From: an uncultured bacterium
Lineage (GTDB): Bacteria > Planctomycetota > UBA1135 > GCA-002686595
Reading direction: 5' to 3'
DNA: 47,434 nt
NCBI GenBank assembly: GCA_902826945.1
Contig: CADEGS010000011.1
Location: 1-47,434 of the forward strand
In this document: positions 31,809 to 39,360 of the stretch, one piece after another
Layout: each line of letters opens with the position of its first letter
How positions within the stretch are numbered: position 1 is the stretch's first letter
The notes under the pieces: generated by a model
Told to the model about the DNA's origin: nothing
Database searches by the model: none
The model's input: only the letters and a program-made list of their open reading frames with translations
Position numbers and translations under genes: made by a program

Positions 31809-33016
31809 TGAACGGATTGCTGCTGCTGCTGCTGCTGCTGTGTCAGGATTGGATCGTCAGCCCTGGCGTCGCCGTCGAGACGGCCACTGGGATCGAGTTC
31901 AAGGTCGCCGACCGGGGAGAGCTCGACTTCGTGCTCGAGCGGGCGGACCCGCAGGGCGTCGTGATCGAGTGCAACGGCGCGATCGACGGGGTCTCCATCG
32001 GCCTCGGCGAGAACTACCGCCGCTTCGAGGTTGTGCGCAAGGAACCGCTCCGCGTCACGCTGGTCGCCGGCCCCGAGCACGTCTCGATCGGACCCTTGGC
32101 CTGGGGTGACAAGAAGTACCCGGGCGGCCAGGTCGAGGGCCTGGCGCTCGAGCACCTCGAGCTCCTCGGGGTCACGGTTGACGGGCGCTTCGCGCAGTCT
32201 CCGCTCGCCGGCTACATGGATGCCGAGTACGGCGACATCATCCTCGACGGAGTCACCCTGCTCTCGGAGAAGAGCAAGACGAAGTGGGGCTCGCGGATCA
32301 TGGGGCGCGCGCGAACGATCGTCGTGCGGCGTTCGGTCTTCCTCGGCGGCGGCATCGAGTGGGCCCTCTACTTCGACCACCCCTGGCTCTACATCTTCAT
32401 CGAGGACAGCCTCTTCCAGGACTGGGGTCGCGGCGCCGCTCAGATCGTGCACCGGACCGAGGCGTACGGAGGCAATGGCTTCCCGGCGGCGGCTGGCGAC
32501 TGCGTGATCGACAGCAACGTCGCGGTCGACAACGGATGGGAGGGTGGCGGCTCGGCCCACAACTTCACCGTGACGGGCTGGCCCGAGGGCACGGTCTACT
32601 ACCGGAACAACCGCACGACGTCGCGCTGGAAGTGCGGCGGCTTCATCACCTACTACGACTTCAAGCAGGGCGGGCAGAGCGGCGGCCTCATGACCGAGAC
32701 CGGCTTCCAGGCCGGCCACGTCGTTTGGAAGGACAACTCGGCGCGCTATCAGAACGGCGACCGCGACGTCTTCGGCTTCGGCAGCGTCGAGCAGCTCGAG
32801 GTGCGCATGGGGCAGGTCGGCGAGACCGTCGTCTACAGCCCCAAGGCGGCCTTCGACATCGCCTGGAACGGGCTCGAGTGCGGCACCGTGATCGAGTCGC
32901 GCGTCGACCCGGTGCTCTGGAACTTGCAGACGGGCCAGGGCCCGTGGCGGGCGAACGGCCAGACGCTCTCCGCCGAGCAGGTCAAGGAGCTCTGGAGCGC
33001 GCCGCAGGTGAAGTGA
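31808..33016 (+). CDS. Exported beta-helix protein, possible spike or polysaccharide-active protein
   Basis: ATG 31808 overlaps the lipoprotein stop. The start encodes MNGLLLLLLLLCQDW, where seven CTG codons (31820-31840) make the hydrophobic core of a short signal. The rest of the 402-residue protein has short beta-rungs such as GDIILDGVTLLSEK, TIVVRRSVFLGGGIEW and CVIDSNVAVDNGWEGGG, the pattern of right-handed parallel beta-helices (pectate-lyase-like). Such folds occur in phage spikes and polysaccharide lyases. No catalytic residues can be named. Export is inferred from the signal. Confidence 0.6.
   Translation: MNGLLLLLLLLCQDWIVSPGVAVETATGIEFKVADRGELDFVLERADPQGVVIECNGAIDGVSIGLGENYRRFEVVRKEPLRVTLVAGPEHVSIGPLAWGDKKYPGGQVEGLALEHLELLGVTVDGRFAQSPLAGYMDAEYGDIILDGVTLLSEKSKTKWGSRIMGRARTIVVRRSVFLGGGIEWALYFDHPWLYIFIEDSLFQDWGRGAAQIVHRTEAYGGNGFPAAAGDCVIDSNVAVDNGWEGGGSAHNFTVTGWPEGTVYYRNNRTTSRWKCGGFITYYDFKQGGQSGGLMTETGFQAGHVVWKDNSARYQNGDRDVFGFGSVEQLEVRMGQVGETVVYSPKAAFDIAWNGLECGTVIESRVDPVLWNLQTGQGPWRANGQTLSAEQVKELWSAPQVK
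31820..31840 (+). repeat. (CTG)7 triplet repeat in a signal peptide
   Basis: Seven CTG codons after TTG encode eight leucines. Slippage by one unit would lengthen or shorten the hydrophobic core without changing the frame. Confidence 0.85.
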
Positions 33017-33023
33017 AGCCCTG

Positions 33024-33072
33024 GGCTGCTGCTGCTGGGTAGGCTTGAAAGTTCTTAACAGCAGCAGTAGCC
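33024..33072. repeat. Inverted repeat enclosing an orphan TAGGCT box
   Basis: GGCTGCTGCTGCTG (33024-33037) pairs with CAGCAGCAGTAGCC (33059-33072), 14 pairs with one G-U wobble. The 21-base loop holds TAGGCT 33040-33045 and the AT-rich stretch TTGAAAGTTCTTAA. It lies just after the beta-helix gene; there is no T run, so a terminator role is uncertain. Confidence 0.6.
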
Positions 33073-33136
33073 TTGAGGGCGGCAGGGCGGGAGCGCTCCA
33101 CGGGAGCGCGGAATGAGGTCGCGCGCGCGCGAGGGG

Positions 33137-33223
33137 TTTTCCACAGACTTGTTGACAGGTTGTCCACGTCGCGGGGTGGGTTCTCCACAGCGCCCAGCAG
33201 TTATCAACAACCCGTGTTGATAA
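33137..33223. other. Candidate replication origin: cluster of DnaA-box-like 9-mers
   Basis: Five sites close to TTATCCACA lie within 87 bases: TTTTCCACA (33137-33145), TTGTCCACG (33160-33168), TTCTCCACA (33181-33189), TTATCAACA (33201-33209) and its mirror TGTTGATAA (33215-33223). The last two form a perfect 9-base inverted repeat with a 5-base centre. TTGTTGACA at 33150-33158 is a further weak match on the opposite strand. The block is non-coding, lies in front of the recombination genes, and has an AT-rich stretch 80 bases to the left that could melt. Function as an origin is inferred. Confidence 0.6.
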
Positions 33224-33478
33224 CTACCCAGGTCGTCGGCTGACGATCCAATCGCGCCAGTCCTCGCAGCGGTGGTCGTGGACGCCCCTGTGGCACTCGA
33301 AGCAGAGAACCGCCAGGTTCTCGGGGGCGTGCGACCCGCCTCTCGAGCGCGGCAGCCGGTGATGGACCGTGATGCGGCGAGGGCTTCTTCCGCATCGCTC
33401 GCAGCAGCCCCCGGCGCGGCCGATGGCGGCCGCTCGGATCCGGGGCCAGTCGCCCCGGAGACTCCTTCCCTTTCGCAA
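33224..33478 (-). CDS. HNH endonuclease
   Basis: This 84-residue protein starts at TTG 33476-33478, six bases after a leftward TAGGCT box. It shows CCERCG (25-30), ITVHHRLPRSRGG with the catalytic His pair (39-40), ENLAVLCFECHRGVHD with Asn 54 and a second Cys/His pair. This is the full H-N-H pattern with a zinc-binding CxxC pair. HNH nucleases act in packaging, homing or recombination; this one sits between the candidate origin and the RecT module. A perfect inverted repeat follows directly after its stop. Confidence 0.8.
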   Translation of the reverse strand: MRKGRSLRGDWPRIRAAAIGRAGGCCERCGRSPRRITVHHRLPRSRGGSHAPENLAVLCFECHRGVHDHRCEDWRDWIVSRRPG

Positions 33479-33484
33479 TGCGTA

Positions 33485-33490
33485 AGCCTA
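33485..33490 (-). promoter_or_regulatory. -10 box TAGGCT, leftward, leaderless
   Basis: TAGGCT lies 6 bases before the TTG start of the HNH gene, again inside a GTAAGCCTACC string (33483-33493). It diverges from the rightward gene at 33504, which has no clear box of its own. Confidence 0.6.
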
Positions 33491-33503
33491 CCATTCCGCC
33501 GGC

Positions 33504-34160
33504 ATGGTGGACGACCCGTCGACGGCGCTGACAAGGGCTCGCGAGATCGTCTCCGTCGACAGCGCGGAAGCGTACCAGGCGGCGGTGCAAGCCGTTCGCG
33601 ACCTGGCAGCCCTCAAGGCCCAGGTAGAGGACACCTTTCGGGCGCCGAAGGTGTCCGCTCACGCCAGCCACAAGGCGATCCTTGCGGCGGAGAAGCGACA
33701 CCTCGACGCCATCGAAGCGGCTGACCGCGAGCTGCGCGAGGCGCTGCTCGTCTACGCCGACCAGGCCGAGCGCGTGGCTCGCCGAAGCACGGCCGAGTGG
33801 AGGGCCACCATGCTGCGCGACGCCGAGAGGGATCGCGTGCGTGTTGCGGCCCGGTTGCTGCAAGACGGGCAGACAGAAGACGCTCACGCCGTGCTCGGCG
33901 CCCCGCTCGAGATCGACGACCCGACGGTTGCGCCGCTGATCCCCAAGATCAAGGGAGTGTCGATCAGGCACTCGTGGCGGGCGGAGATCGTCGACCCGGA
34001 AGAGTTCCTGCGCTGGGCCGTGCAGCAGGGCCTCGGCCTCAGGTTTTTCGCGCCGACCAGCAAGGCCCTCGACCAGCTCGCGCGGGATCGCAGCGGAGAG
34101 AACCCCCCGCCGGGGCTCCGTTTCGAGAGGACCGCGAGCATTGCGATTGGAACCCGATGA
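33504..34160 (+). CDS. Coiled-coil protein of the recombination module, unknown
   Basis: This 218-residue protein starts at ATG 33504. The first 130 residues are helical and charged, the pattern of a coiled coil (QAAVQAVRDLAALKAQVEDT). The C-terminus ends with a compact domain containing FLRWAVQQGLGLRFFAP and GLRFERTASIAIG, a tail seen in phage proteins beside RecT or Gam-like genes. A host nuclease inhibitor or recombination accessory role is possible, but no family is certain. It overlaps the next gene. Confidence 0.55.
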   Translation: MVDDPSTALTRAREIVSVDSAEAYQAAVQAVRDLAALKAQVEDTFRAPKVSAHASHKAILAAEKRHLDAIEAADRELREALLVYADQAERVARRSTAEWRATMLRDAERDRVRVAARLLQDGQTEDAHAVLGAPLEIDDPTVAPLIPKIKGVSIRHSWRAEIVDPEEFLRWAVQQGLGLRFFAPTSKALDQLARDRSGENPPPGLRFERTASIAIGTR

Positions 34161-34417
34161 GCGACCCCGTCAAGTGGACACAGAGAGTGCCTTCCAAGCC
34201 CGGCGCCTATTGGCGCCGCCGGCTCTGCCCCTGCGGGCACAACTTCCTTCCGGTCGAGGTCGTGCACCTCGAGAAGTCGAAGACGGTGTCCGGTACGCTC
34301 GCGGTGGCCGACGGGCGCGGAACAGGCATGGGTGCGGTCGTTGTCGTGGCGCCCGACCAGCAATGGATTCACGAGGCCGTCGATCTTCCGGTCGGAACGG
34401 TGGTGGACCTTGGCTGA
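34157..34417 (+). CDS. Hypothetical 86-residue protein
   Basis: ATG 34157 overlaps the previous stop. The protein has PGAYWRRRLCPCGHNFLPVEV, a Cys/His group in its first half, and a short beta-rich end. It lies between the coiled-coil gene and RecT and is probably part of the same operon. No function is recognised. Confidence 0.55.
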   Translation: MSDPVKWTQRVPSKPGAYWRRRLCPCGHNFLPVEVVHLEKSKTVSGTLAVADGRGTGMGAVVVVAPDQQWIHEAVDLPVGTVVDLG

Positions 34418-35258
34418 GCTCACCATCACGCCCAGGGACATGGAGCTCCTCGCCGACACCCGCTACAAGGGCTGGGAGCAGAAGGAGCTCGAGCTCTTCC
34501 GCCGGACGTGCAACCGGGTCCAGCTCGACCCGTTCGCCGGCCAAATCATGCTGGACCGGCGCTGGCAAACCGAAAAAGGCGGCCGCGGCGGCTTCTACGT
34601 CTACAGCCCCTACACGCAGATCGACGGCTTCCGGGTGATCGCCCAGCGCACGGCGGACTACGCCGGGCAGCAGGGCCCGTGGTGGTACGAGGTCGCGCTC
34701 GATGACGAAGGAGGCGCTTCGATCGAAGGCGGCGCGTGGTGGGAAGTCTGGCCCTACATGGCGGGCCCGAAGGACGCGCGGCGCTACCCCTATGCGGCCA
34801 AGGTCGGAATCTTGCGCCGAGGCTTCAGCGAGCCACTGGTGTCGGTGGTCCGCTGGGACGCCTACGCGCAGCGGACGCGCGAGGGCGCGCTCAACCGAAT
34901 CTGGGCGACGCGCGGCGACTTCCAGCTCGCCAAGTGCGCCGAGGCTCTCGGGTTGCGCAGAGCGACACCGAACCTGTTGAGCGGGCTCTACACCGTCGAG
35001 GAGATCGACGCGATTCGAGGCGAGGAGCTCGCGCGGGCTGAGGCGGACAGTGAACTCGATGCCTTCGACCACAAGGTCGATCCGGACGAGTCGGCCGCCG
35101 CCCGCGAGACGTGGATGCGGAACGTCGAGAACGCCAGGGTCGAGGACTTGCCCCAGCTCCAGCAGGACTTCGAGGAGGGCTTCGGCGAGGGCCTGTTGCC
35201 GCTGCACAAGGCCGAGGTGCTTGCCGCAATCGCCAAGCGGCTCGAGCCCGAGGGGTGA
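34410..35258 (+). CDS. recT: RecT-family single-strand annealing recombinase
   Basis: This 282-residue protein starts at TTG 34410, overlapping the previous stop (ATG 34440 is an alternative). It shows the RecT/Bet pattern: LELFRRTCNRVQLDPFAGQI, FYVYSPYTQIDGFRVIAQRT, GQQGPWWYEVALDDEG, then AKCAEALGLRRATPNLLSG. RecT anneals complementary single strands in phage recombination. A RusA gene follows, but no 5'-exonuclease or SSB is seen in the window, so host enzymes may supply single strands. Confidence 0.85.
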   Translation: MAELTITPRDMELLADTRYKGWEQKELELFRRTCNRVQLDPFAGQIMLDRRWQTEKGGRGGFYVYSPYTQIDGFRVIAQRTADYAGQQGPWWYEVALDDEGGASIEGGAWWEVWPYMAGPKDARRYPYAAKVGILRRGFSEPLVSVVRWDAYAQRTREGALNRIWATRGDFQLAKCAEALGLRRATPNLLSGLYTVEEIDAIRGEELARAEADSELDAFDHKVDPDESAAARETWMRNVENARVEDLPQLQQDFEEGFGEGLLPLHKAEVLAAIAKRLEPEG

Positions 35259-35689
35259 CGACCGAGCTCCGGTTCTTCGTCCCGGGCAAGCCACAGACGG
35301 CCGGCTCGAAACGATCCCCGGTCCCGGGGGTCGTGATGGACGACAACCCGCGGGCGGCCGGCTGGAAGCGCACGATCGCCCAGTACGCGCTGATCAGGGT
35401 CGGGCGGCCGCTCTGGACGGGCCCGGTCGCCATGCACCTCGTCTTCCTCCTGCGCCGGCCGAAGGCTCACCACGTCGGCGGCCGGCGCGATCGGCCGCTC
35501 CGCCGCGAGGCCCCGGAGTTCCCCACGGGGAAGCCCGACACCCTCAAGCTCGCGCGGGCGGTCGAGGACGGTCTGACGGGCTTCGTGTACGTCGACGACG
35601 CCCAGATCGTGACCCAGGTCCACGAGAAGAAGTACGCCGCCCCGGACGCCGAGGAGGGCGCGCACATCACCGTCGCCCGCCTCTGCTAG
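35255..35689 (+). CDS. rusA: RusA-type Holliday junction resolvase
   Basis: This 144-residue protein starts at GTG 35255 (GTGA overlap with recT). It contains the RusA core FVPGKPQTAGSKRSPVPG, GPVAMHLVFLLRRPKAHH and PDTLKLARAVEDGLTGFVYVDDAQIV, with conserved Asp residues that bind magnesium. RusA dimers cut four-way junctions symmetrically. It acts with RecT to process recombination intermediates before packaging. Its stop codon TAG overlaps the -10 box of the next gene. Confidence 0.85.
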   Translation: MTTELRFFVPGKPQTAGSKRSPVPGVVMDDNPRAAGWKRTIAQYALIRVGRPLWTGPVAMHLVFLLRRPKAHHVGGRRDRPLRREAPEFPTGKPDTLKLARAVEDGLTGFVYVDDAQIVTQVHEKKYAAPDAEEGAHITVARLC

Positions 35690-35692
35690 GAT
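35687..35692 (+). promoter_or_regulatory. -10 box TAGGAT, rightward, leaderless
   Basis: TAGGAT lies 8 bases before ATG 35701 and includes the TAG stop of rusA. It probably drives the appendage gene block to about 40191. Confidence 0.6.
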
Positions 35693-35700
35693 CCCCGCCA

Positions 35701-36204
35701 ATGGCCACCGGGGACCCCGTCTTCCAAACCCAGGAGATTTCGGCGCCCGCAACCGACTTCGCCATCGCGCGCGCCTCGAACAGCGCCAGCACGCCGGTCG
35801 CCGTCGTGCGGCTCTACGAGTTCAGTGACTCCTCGGTGCAGTACCTCGACTTCTTCTCGATCGTCGAGGGGTACGACGGCGGTGGGCTCGACATCCACCT
35901 CGCTTGGGGGCAGGTCAACGCCGGATCCGGCAACGTGCGGTGGGAGGTCGGCTTCCGGCGCCTCGAGTACGGCGTCGACGACTTCGACGCATCGCACGCC
36001 TACAGCTACGTCGGAACCACGGTTGCCGCCAACGGGACCGCGGGGGTCATCAACTTCAGTTCGATCGCGGTGCTCAACTCCGAGATCGACGGGATCGTGG
36101 ATCGCGACTACTTCATCCTGCGGCTGCGCCGCAACACGGGGCACGCCGGAGACACGCTGGCGACCCAGGCGGAGCTGCACGCTCTCTGGGCGACGGAGAG
36201 CTGA
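35701..36204 (+). CDS. Beta-rich virion appendage protein
   Basis: This 167-residue protein starts at ATG 35701, eight bases after a -10 box. It is beta-rich with Ser/Asn/Gly turns (VVRLYEFSDSSVQYLDFFSI and GNVRWEVGFRRLEYGV) and looks like a small receptor-binding or fibre domain. It opens a block of similar beta-sandwich genes. A fibre or decoration role is inferred from composition. Confidence 0.55.
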   Translation: MATGDPVFQTQEISAPATDFAIARASNSASTPVAVVRLYEFSDSSVQYLDFFSIVEGYDGGGLDIHLAWGQVNAGSGNVRWEVGFRRLEYGVDDFDASHAYSYVGTTVAANGTAGVINFSSIAVLNSEIDGIVDRDYFILRLRRNTGHAGDTLATQAELHALWATES

Positions 36205-37023
36205 GTGGCGATCCACTTCATCCCCACGCCCACGACCATCGACCCGTGGGCCAGTTCGTCCAACCTGGTCACGGGCATCGGCACCGGGGACTTCACGGTC
36301 GCCTTCTGGTTCCTGCGGACGCCGACCATCGGCGCGTCCGAGGTCAACACCTACGCTTGCGCGAACAACGACCGGCGCCCGGGCTTCATGGTGGCTCGCC
36401 TGGGATCGAACGTGCTCTCGTTCTCGTGGGCCGGGAGCTCGCTCTTCAACAACTTCGACACCGTGATCCCGGTCGACGGGGCCTGGCGGCACGCGGCCTT
36501 TCGGCGCAGCTCCGGCACGGTCTCCGGATGGCTGAACGGGGTTCAAGAGGCGACTACCTACTCGATCGGGACGAGCTGGCCCGACTCGCTCTGGGTGATC
36601 GGCGGCCGGAGCTCCACGGTCAACTCGGCGCCGATGGAGGGCCACCTTGCCGAGGTGGCCCTCTGGAACCGCGCGCTCACGGGCGATCAGATCGCGTCGC
36701 TCGCGGCCGGGTACGCGCCGTCCTACGAGCCGCGCGGCCTCATCTCCTACATGCCTCTGCACCGGCTCACGCCGCAGCGCGACGCTTGGTCTGGGCTGCT
36801 CTTCACGGACCCCGTCAGCACGGGGACGCCGGGCGACACGGTCAACTCGAACGACCACCCACGCCAGGCGTACCCGATGGACCACTTCGTCGCGGCCCGC
36901 AAGATGCGCGTGCCCCCGCTCGTCGTGCCGGGTGGCCGGAGCTCGGTTGCGGTCGCCGGATCGCTCGGCTCTCAGGTCGTCGTCGCTGGCTCGCTACGCT
37001 CCGAGGCCATGACAACGGGTTGA
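36205..37023 (+). CDS. LamG/concanavalin-like domain protein
   Basis: This 272-residue protein starts at GTG 36205, directly after the previous stop. It has the laminin-G/concanavalin pattern: GDFTVAFWFLRTPT, VDGAWRHAAFRRSSG, VSGWLNGVQEATTY, then GHLAEVALWNRALTGDQI. Such domains bind carbohydrates and are common in phage fibres. The C-terminus has VAGSLGSQVVVAGSLRSE, a repeat motif also found at the end of the protein at 39076. Confidence 0.75.
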   Translation: MAIHFIPTPTTIDPWASSSNLVTGIGTGDFTVAFWFLRTPTIGASEVNTYACANNDRRPGFMVARLGSNVLSFSWAGSSLFNNFDTVIPVDGAWRHAAFRRSSGTVSGWLNGVQEATTYSIGTSWPDSLWVIGGRSSTVNSAPMEGHLAEVALWNRALTGDQIASLAAGYAPSYEPRGLISYMPLHRLTPQRDAWSGLLFTDPVSTGTPGDTVNSNDHPRQAYPMDHFVAARKMRVPPLVVPGGRSSVAVAGSLGSQVVVAGSLRSEAMTTG

Positions 37024-37027
37024 CGCG

Positions 37028-38047
37028 ATGGTGATGACCCCGATCTTCCTCGACGGATGCTCGCACTACGACGCGGCGTCCATCTTGCAGAAGTGGGACT
37101 CGGGATCGGCGACCATGTCGAGCACGGTTCGGCACGGATCGGGACAGTCGATCTCGGCGCCCTCGAGTCTGCGCAAGAACTTCTCGGCCTCGCAGGAGGT
37201 CGTGGCTTCGTTCGCCTTCCGGATCTCGAGCCTCGTGGGCAACCAGACGGTTTGCCAGCTCTTCGACTCAACGACCAGCACCGTCCAGTTCTCGATCATC
37301 CTGACCAACGCGACCGGCGTGCTGCGGTTCGCGCGCGGGACCACCGTCTTGATCGGCAGCTCCGGCCCGGCCATCGCCGTCGATACTTGGTACTACGTCG
37401 AGGTCGGCTGCCTGGTCGACAACTCGGCCGGCGCGTTCGACGTGGTCGTGCACGACGGAACGACGGTGTTGGGCTCGATCGCAGCCACCGGCATCGACAC
37501 CCAGAACACGGCCACGGCCACGGTCGACGGGCTGATCTTCTCGAACGCCAACCTCTTCGTCTCGGACGTGCACCTTCTCACCGGGTCTGGCTACGACGTG
37601 GCCGACTTCTACGGGGACTCGAAGATCGTGACGCTGTACCCGGATGCCGCCGGGTCGGCCTCGGCTTGGACGATCGGCGGCACAACGCCCGCGGCGACCA
37701 ACTTCGAGAGCGTCGGCGAAGACCTGGCCGACGAGTTGATGACGGCCGTTGAGACACGGACGGCTAACAACCGCGACTTCCACCAGCACGACGACCTCGA
37801 TCCGACGGTGGCGACCGTCAACGTGGTGGCCCACACAATGCAGGTCCGCAAGGACGACACGGCGACGCGCGGGCTCAAGCACTCCTACCGCAGCGGCGGG
37901 GCGACCGTCTCCGATGGATCCGAGGTCGTGCTGGGCGACTGGGAGTTCGTGCAGCGGATCATGGAGCAGAACCCGGTCACGGCGGCGGCGTGGGCGCGCG
38001 CCGAGGTCATGCCGCCGGCAACCTGGGGCTACGTCCTCTCCACGTGA
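37028..38047 (+). CDS. LamG-like appendage protein, paralogue 1
   Basis: This 339-residue protein starts at ATG 37028. It begins MTPIFLDGCSHYDAASILQK, followed by a jelly-roll domain (EVVASFAFRISSLVG and DTWYYVEVGCLVDN) and a C-terminal domain with ARAEVMPPATWGYVLS. The same N-terminal pattern (IDSCSH.) opens the next gene, so the two are tandem paralogues. A carbohydrate-binding virion role is likely. Confidence 0.65.
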   Translation: MVMTPIFLDGCSHYDAASILQKWDSGSATMSSTVRHGSGQSISAPSSLRKNFSASQEVVASFAFRISSLVGNQTVCQLFDSTTSTVQFSIILTNATGVLRFARGTTVLIGSSGPAIAVDTWYYVEVGCLVDNSAGAFDVVVHDGTTVLGSIAATGIDTQNTATATVDGLIFSNANLFVSDVHLLTGSGYDVADFYGDSKIVTLYPDAAGSASAWTIGGTTPAATNFESVGEDLADELMTAVETRTANNRDFHQHDDLDPTVATVNVVAHTMQVRKDDTATRGLKHSYRSGGATVSDGSEVVLGDWEFVQRIMEQNPVTAAAWARAEVMPPATWGYVLST

Positions 38048-38053
38048 CCACAA

Positions 38054-39079
38054 ATGCTCACGACGGTCTTCATCGACTCCTGCTCGCACCTCCCGGCCGC
38101 GGAGGTGACGGACAAGTATCAGGGGACGGCTTCGACGGTCGCCTCGCTCGGCACGGATCGCTACGGGATCGGGAGCAGCTACGTCAGCGCGCTCACCCTC
38201 GGGAACATCACCTTTCTCCCGTGGTCCGCGGCGGCGGCGGCGATGCTCTCGTGCGACTTCCGACCGACCGGCTACGACGGCCGGGTGCTCGGGATGTCGC
38301 TCACCTCGGGCCTCTCGCCCCAGCTCACGCTGCACTACACCAACGCTGGCACGCTCCAGATCAGGCGGCCGAACAACAGCAACGAAACCTCCTCGACCGT
38401 CCTGGCCGAGACCACCAGGCGGTTCAAGCAGGGGCGTTGGTATCACATCGAATGGGCTGCTTTCATGTCCGACACGGTCGGCACGTCCGAGCTGCGCGTC
38501 GACGGCCAGGTCGAGCTCTCCGTCTCCGGAGTCGACACGAGCTTGCAGTCGACCCAGCAGGTCCAGACGTTCTACGTCGGTGGCCGGCTGTCTGCGTTCG
38601 GCGAGTTCAGTTCGATCGTCTTCCGCCTCGGCGCCAGCTACAGCTCCTCGGACTTCCGTGGCGACGTGCGCGTTGGTGCGTACTGGCCTGACGGCGACGG
38701 CAACTACAGCTCGAGCTTCACGGCGCTCGGGGGTGGGGCGCACTACCTCGAGGTCGACGAGGTCCTCGCGGACGACGACACCAGCTACGACGAAGCTGCG
38801 GGCACGAATCAGCGGGCTTCCTACACCATCGAGGCGGTCGACTCCGGGTACACGCTGGGCGCCGTGCAGGTCAACCCGAGGAACCGGGCGCAGGGGTCGG
38901 CGTTCGTGTTCGAGCCGTTCCTGCGGATTGGCGGAGTGGACTACGACTACGGCGCGGCCGTGCTCTCGAGCTCGGTCTACCTCAGCCAGCCGGCGCTCTG
39001 GCCTCTGTCTCCGGCCACGGCGGCGGCATTCACGGAAGCCGAGTTCAACGGCCTCGAGGCCGGGGTGCTCTCGAATTGA
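38054..39079 (+). CDS. LamG-like appendage protein, paralogue 2
   Basis: This 341-residue protein starts at ATG 38054 with MLTTVFIDSCSHLPAAEVTD. The jelly-roll features are RFKQGRWYHIEWAAFMSD and TSELRVDGQVELSVSGV. The C-terminal FTEAEFNGLEAGVLSN corresponds to the end of paralogue 1. The sequences have diverged strongly outside these anchors, which suggests selection for variety in receptor binding. The stop overlaps the next TTG start. Confidence 0.65.
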   Translation: MLTTVFIDSCSHLPAAEVTDKYQGTASTVASLGTDRYGIGSSYVSALTLGNITFLPWSAAAAAMLSCDFRPTGYDGRVLGMSLTSGLSPQLTLHYTNAGTLQIRRPNNSNETSSTVLAETTRRFKQGRWYHIEWAAFMSDTVGTSELRVDGQVELSVSGVDTSLQSTQQVQTFYVGGRLSAFGEFSSIVFRLGASYSSSDFRGDVRVGAYWPDGDGNYSSSFTALGGGAHYLEVDEVLADDDTSYDEAAGTNQRASYTIEAVDSGYTLGAVQVNPRNRAQGSAFVFEPFLRIGGVDYDYGAAVLSSSVYLSQPALWPLSPATAAAFTEAEFNGLEAGVLSN

Positions 39080-39357
39080 CCCAGCGGCTCAGCCAGCTCG
39101 TCGTCGAGGTCGAGCTCTTCGGGGGCACGTCCGACGCTCAGGTCTCGCAGTCGGTCGTCGAGGTCTCGACGCCCTTCGTGGGCACCGCGGTCCCTCCGGG
39201 GGCGCAGGTCTCGCAGTCGGTCCTCGAGGTCTCGGTCAAGCCCGCGCTCTTGCCGAACGAGCGCAGCCTTGGCCAGGACTCCCAGCCGGCCTTCGCAGGC
39301 AGCCTTCGGTCCCAGGTGGGCCACGCCGGCAGCCTTGGCTCCCAGGTGTCGGCCTAG
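39076..39357 (+). CDS. Small repeat protein (SQLVVEVE type)
   Basis: This 93-residue protein starts at TTG 39076, overlapping the previous stop. Three copies of a short beta-strand motif occur: RLSQLVVEVE, AQVSQSVVEVS and AQVSQSVLEVS. The C-terminus has AGSLRSQV and AGSLGSQV. Small proteins with VSQxVVEV repeats are common beside phage appendage genes, with unknown role. It ends just before the parS-like palindrome. Confidence 0.6.
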   Translation: MTQRLSQLVVEVELFGGTSDAQVSQSVVEVSTPFVGTAVPPGAQVSQSVLEVSVKPALLPNERSLGQDSQPAFAGSLRSQVGHAGSLGSQVSA

Positions 39358-39360
39358 AGG

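Noticed and set aside
33201..33223. Inverted repeat as terminator of the HNH gene
   Set aside because: It follows the stop directly but has no T run, and the arms match DnaA boxes; kept as part of the candidate origin.
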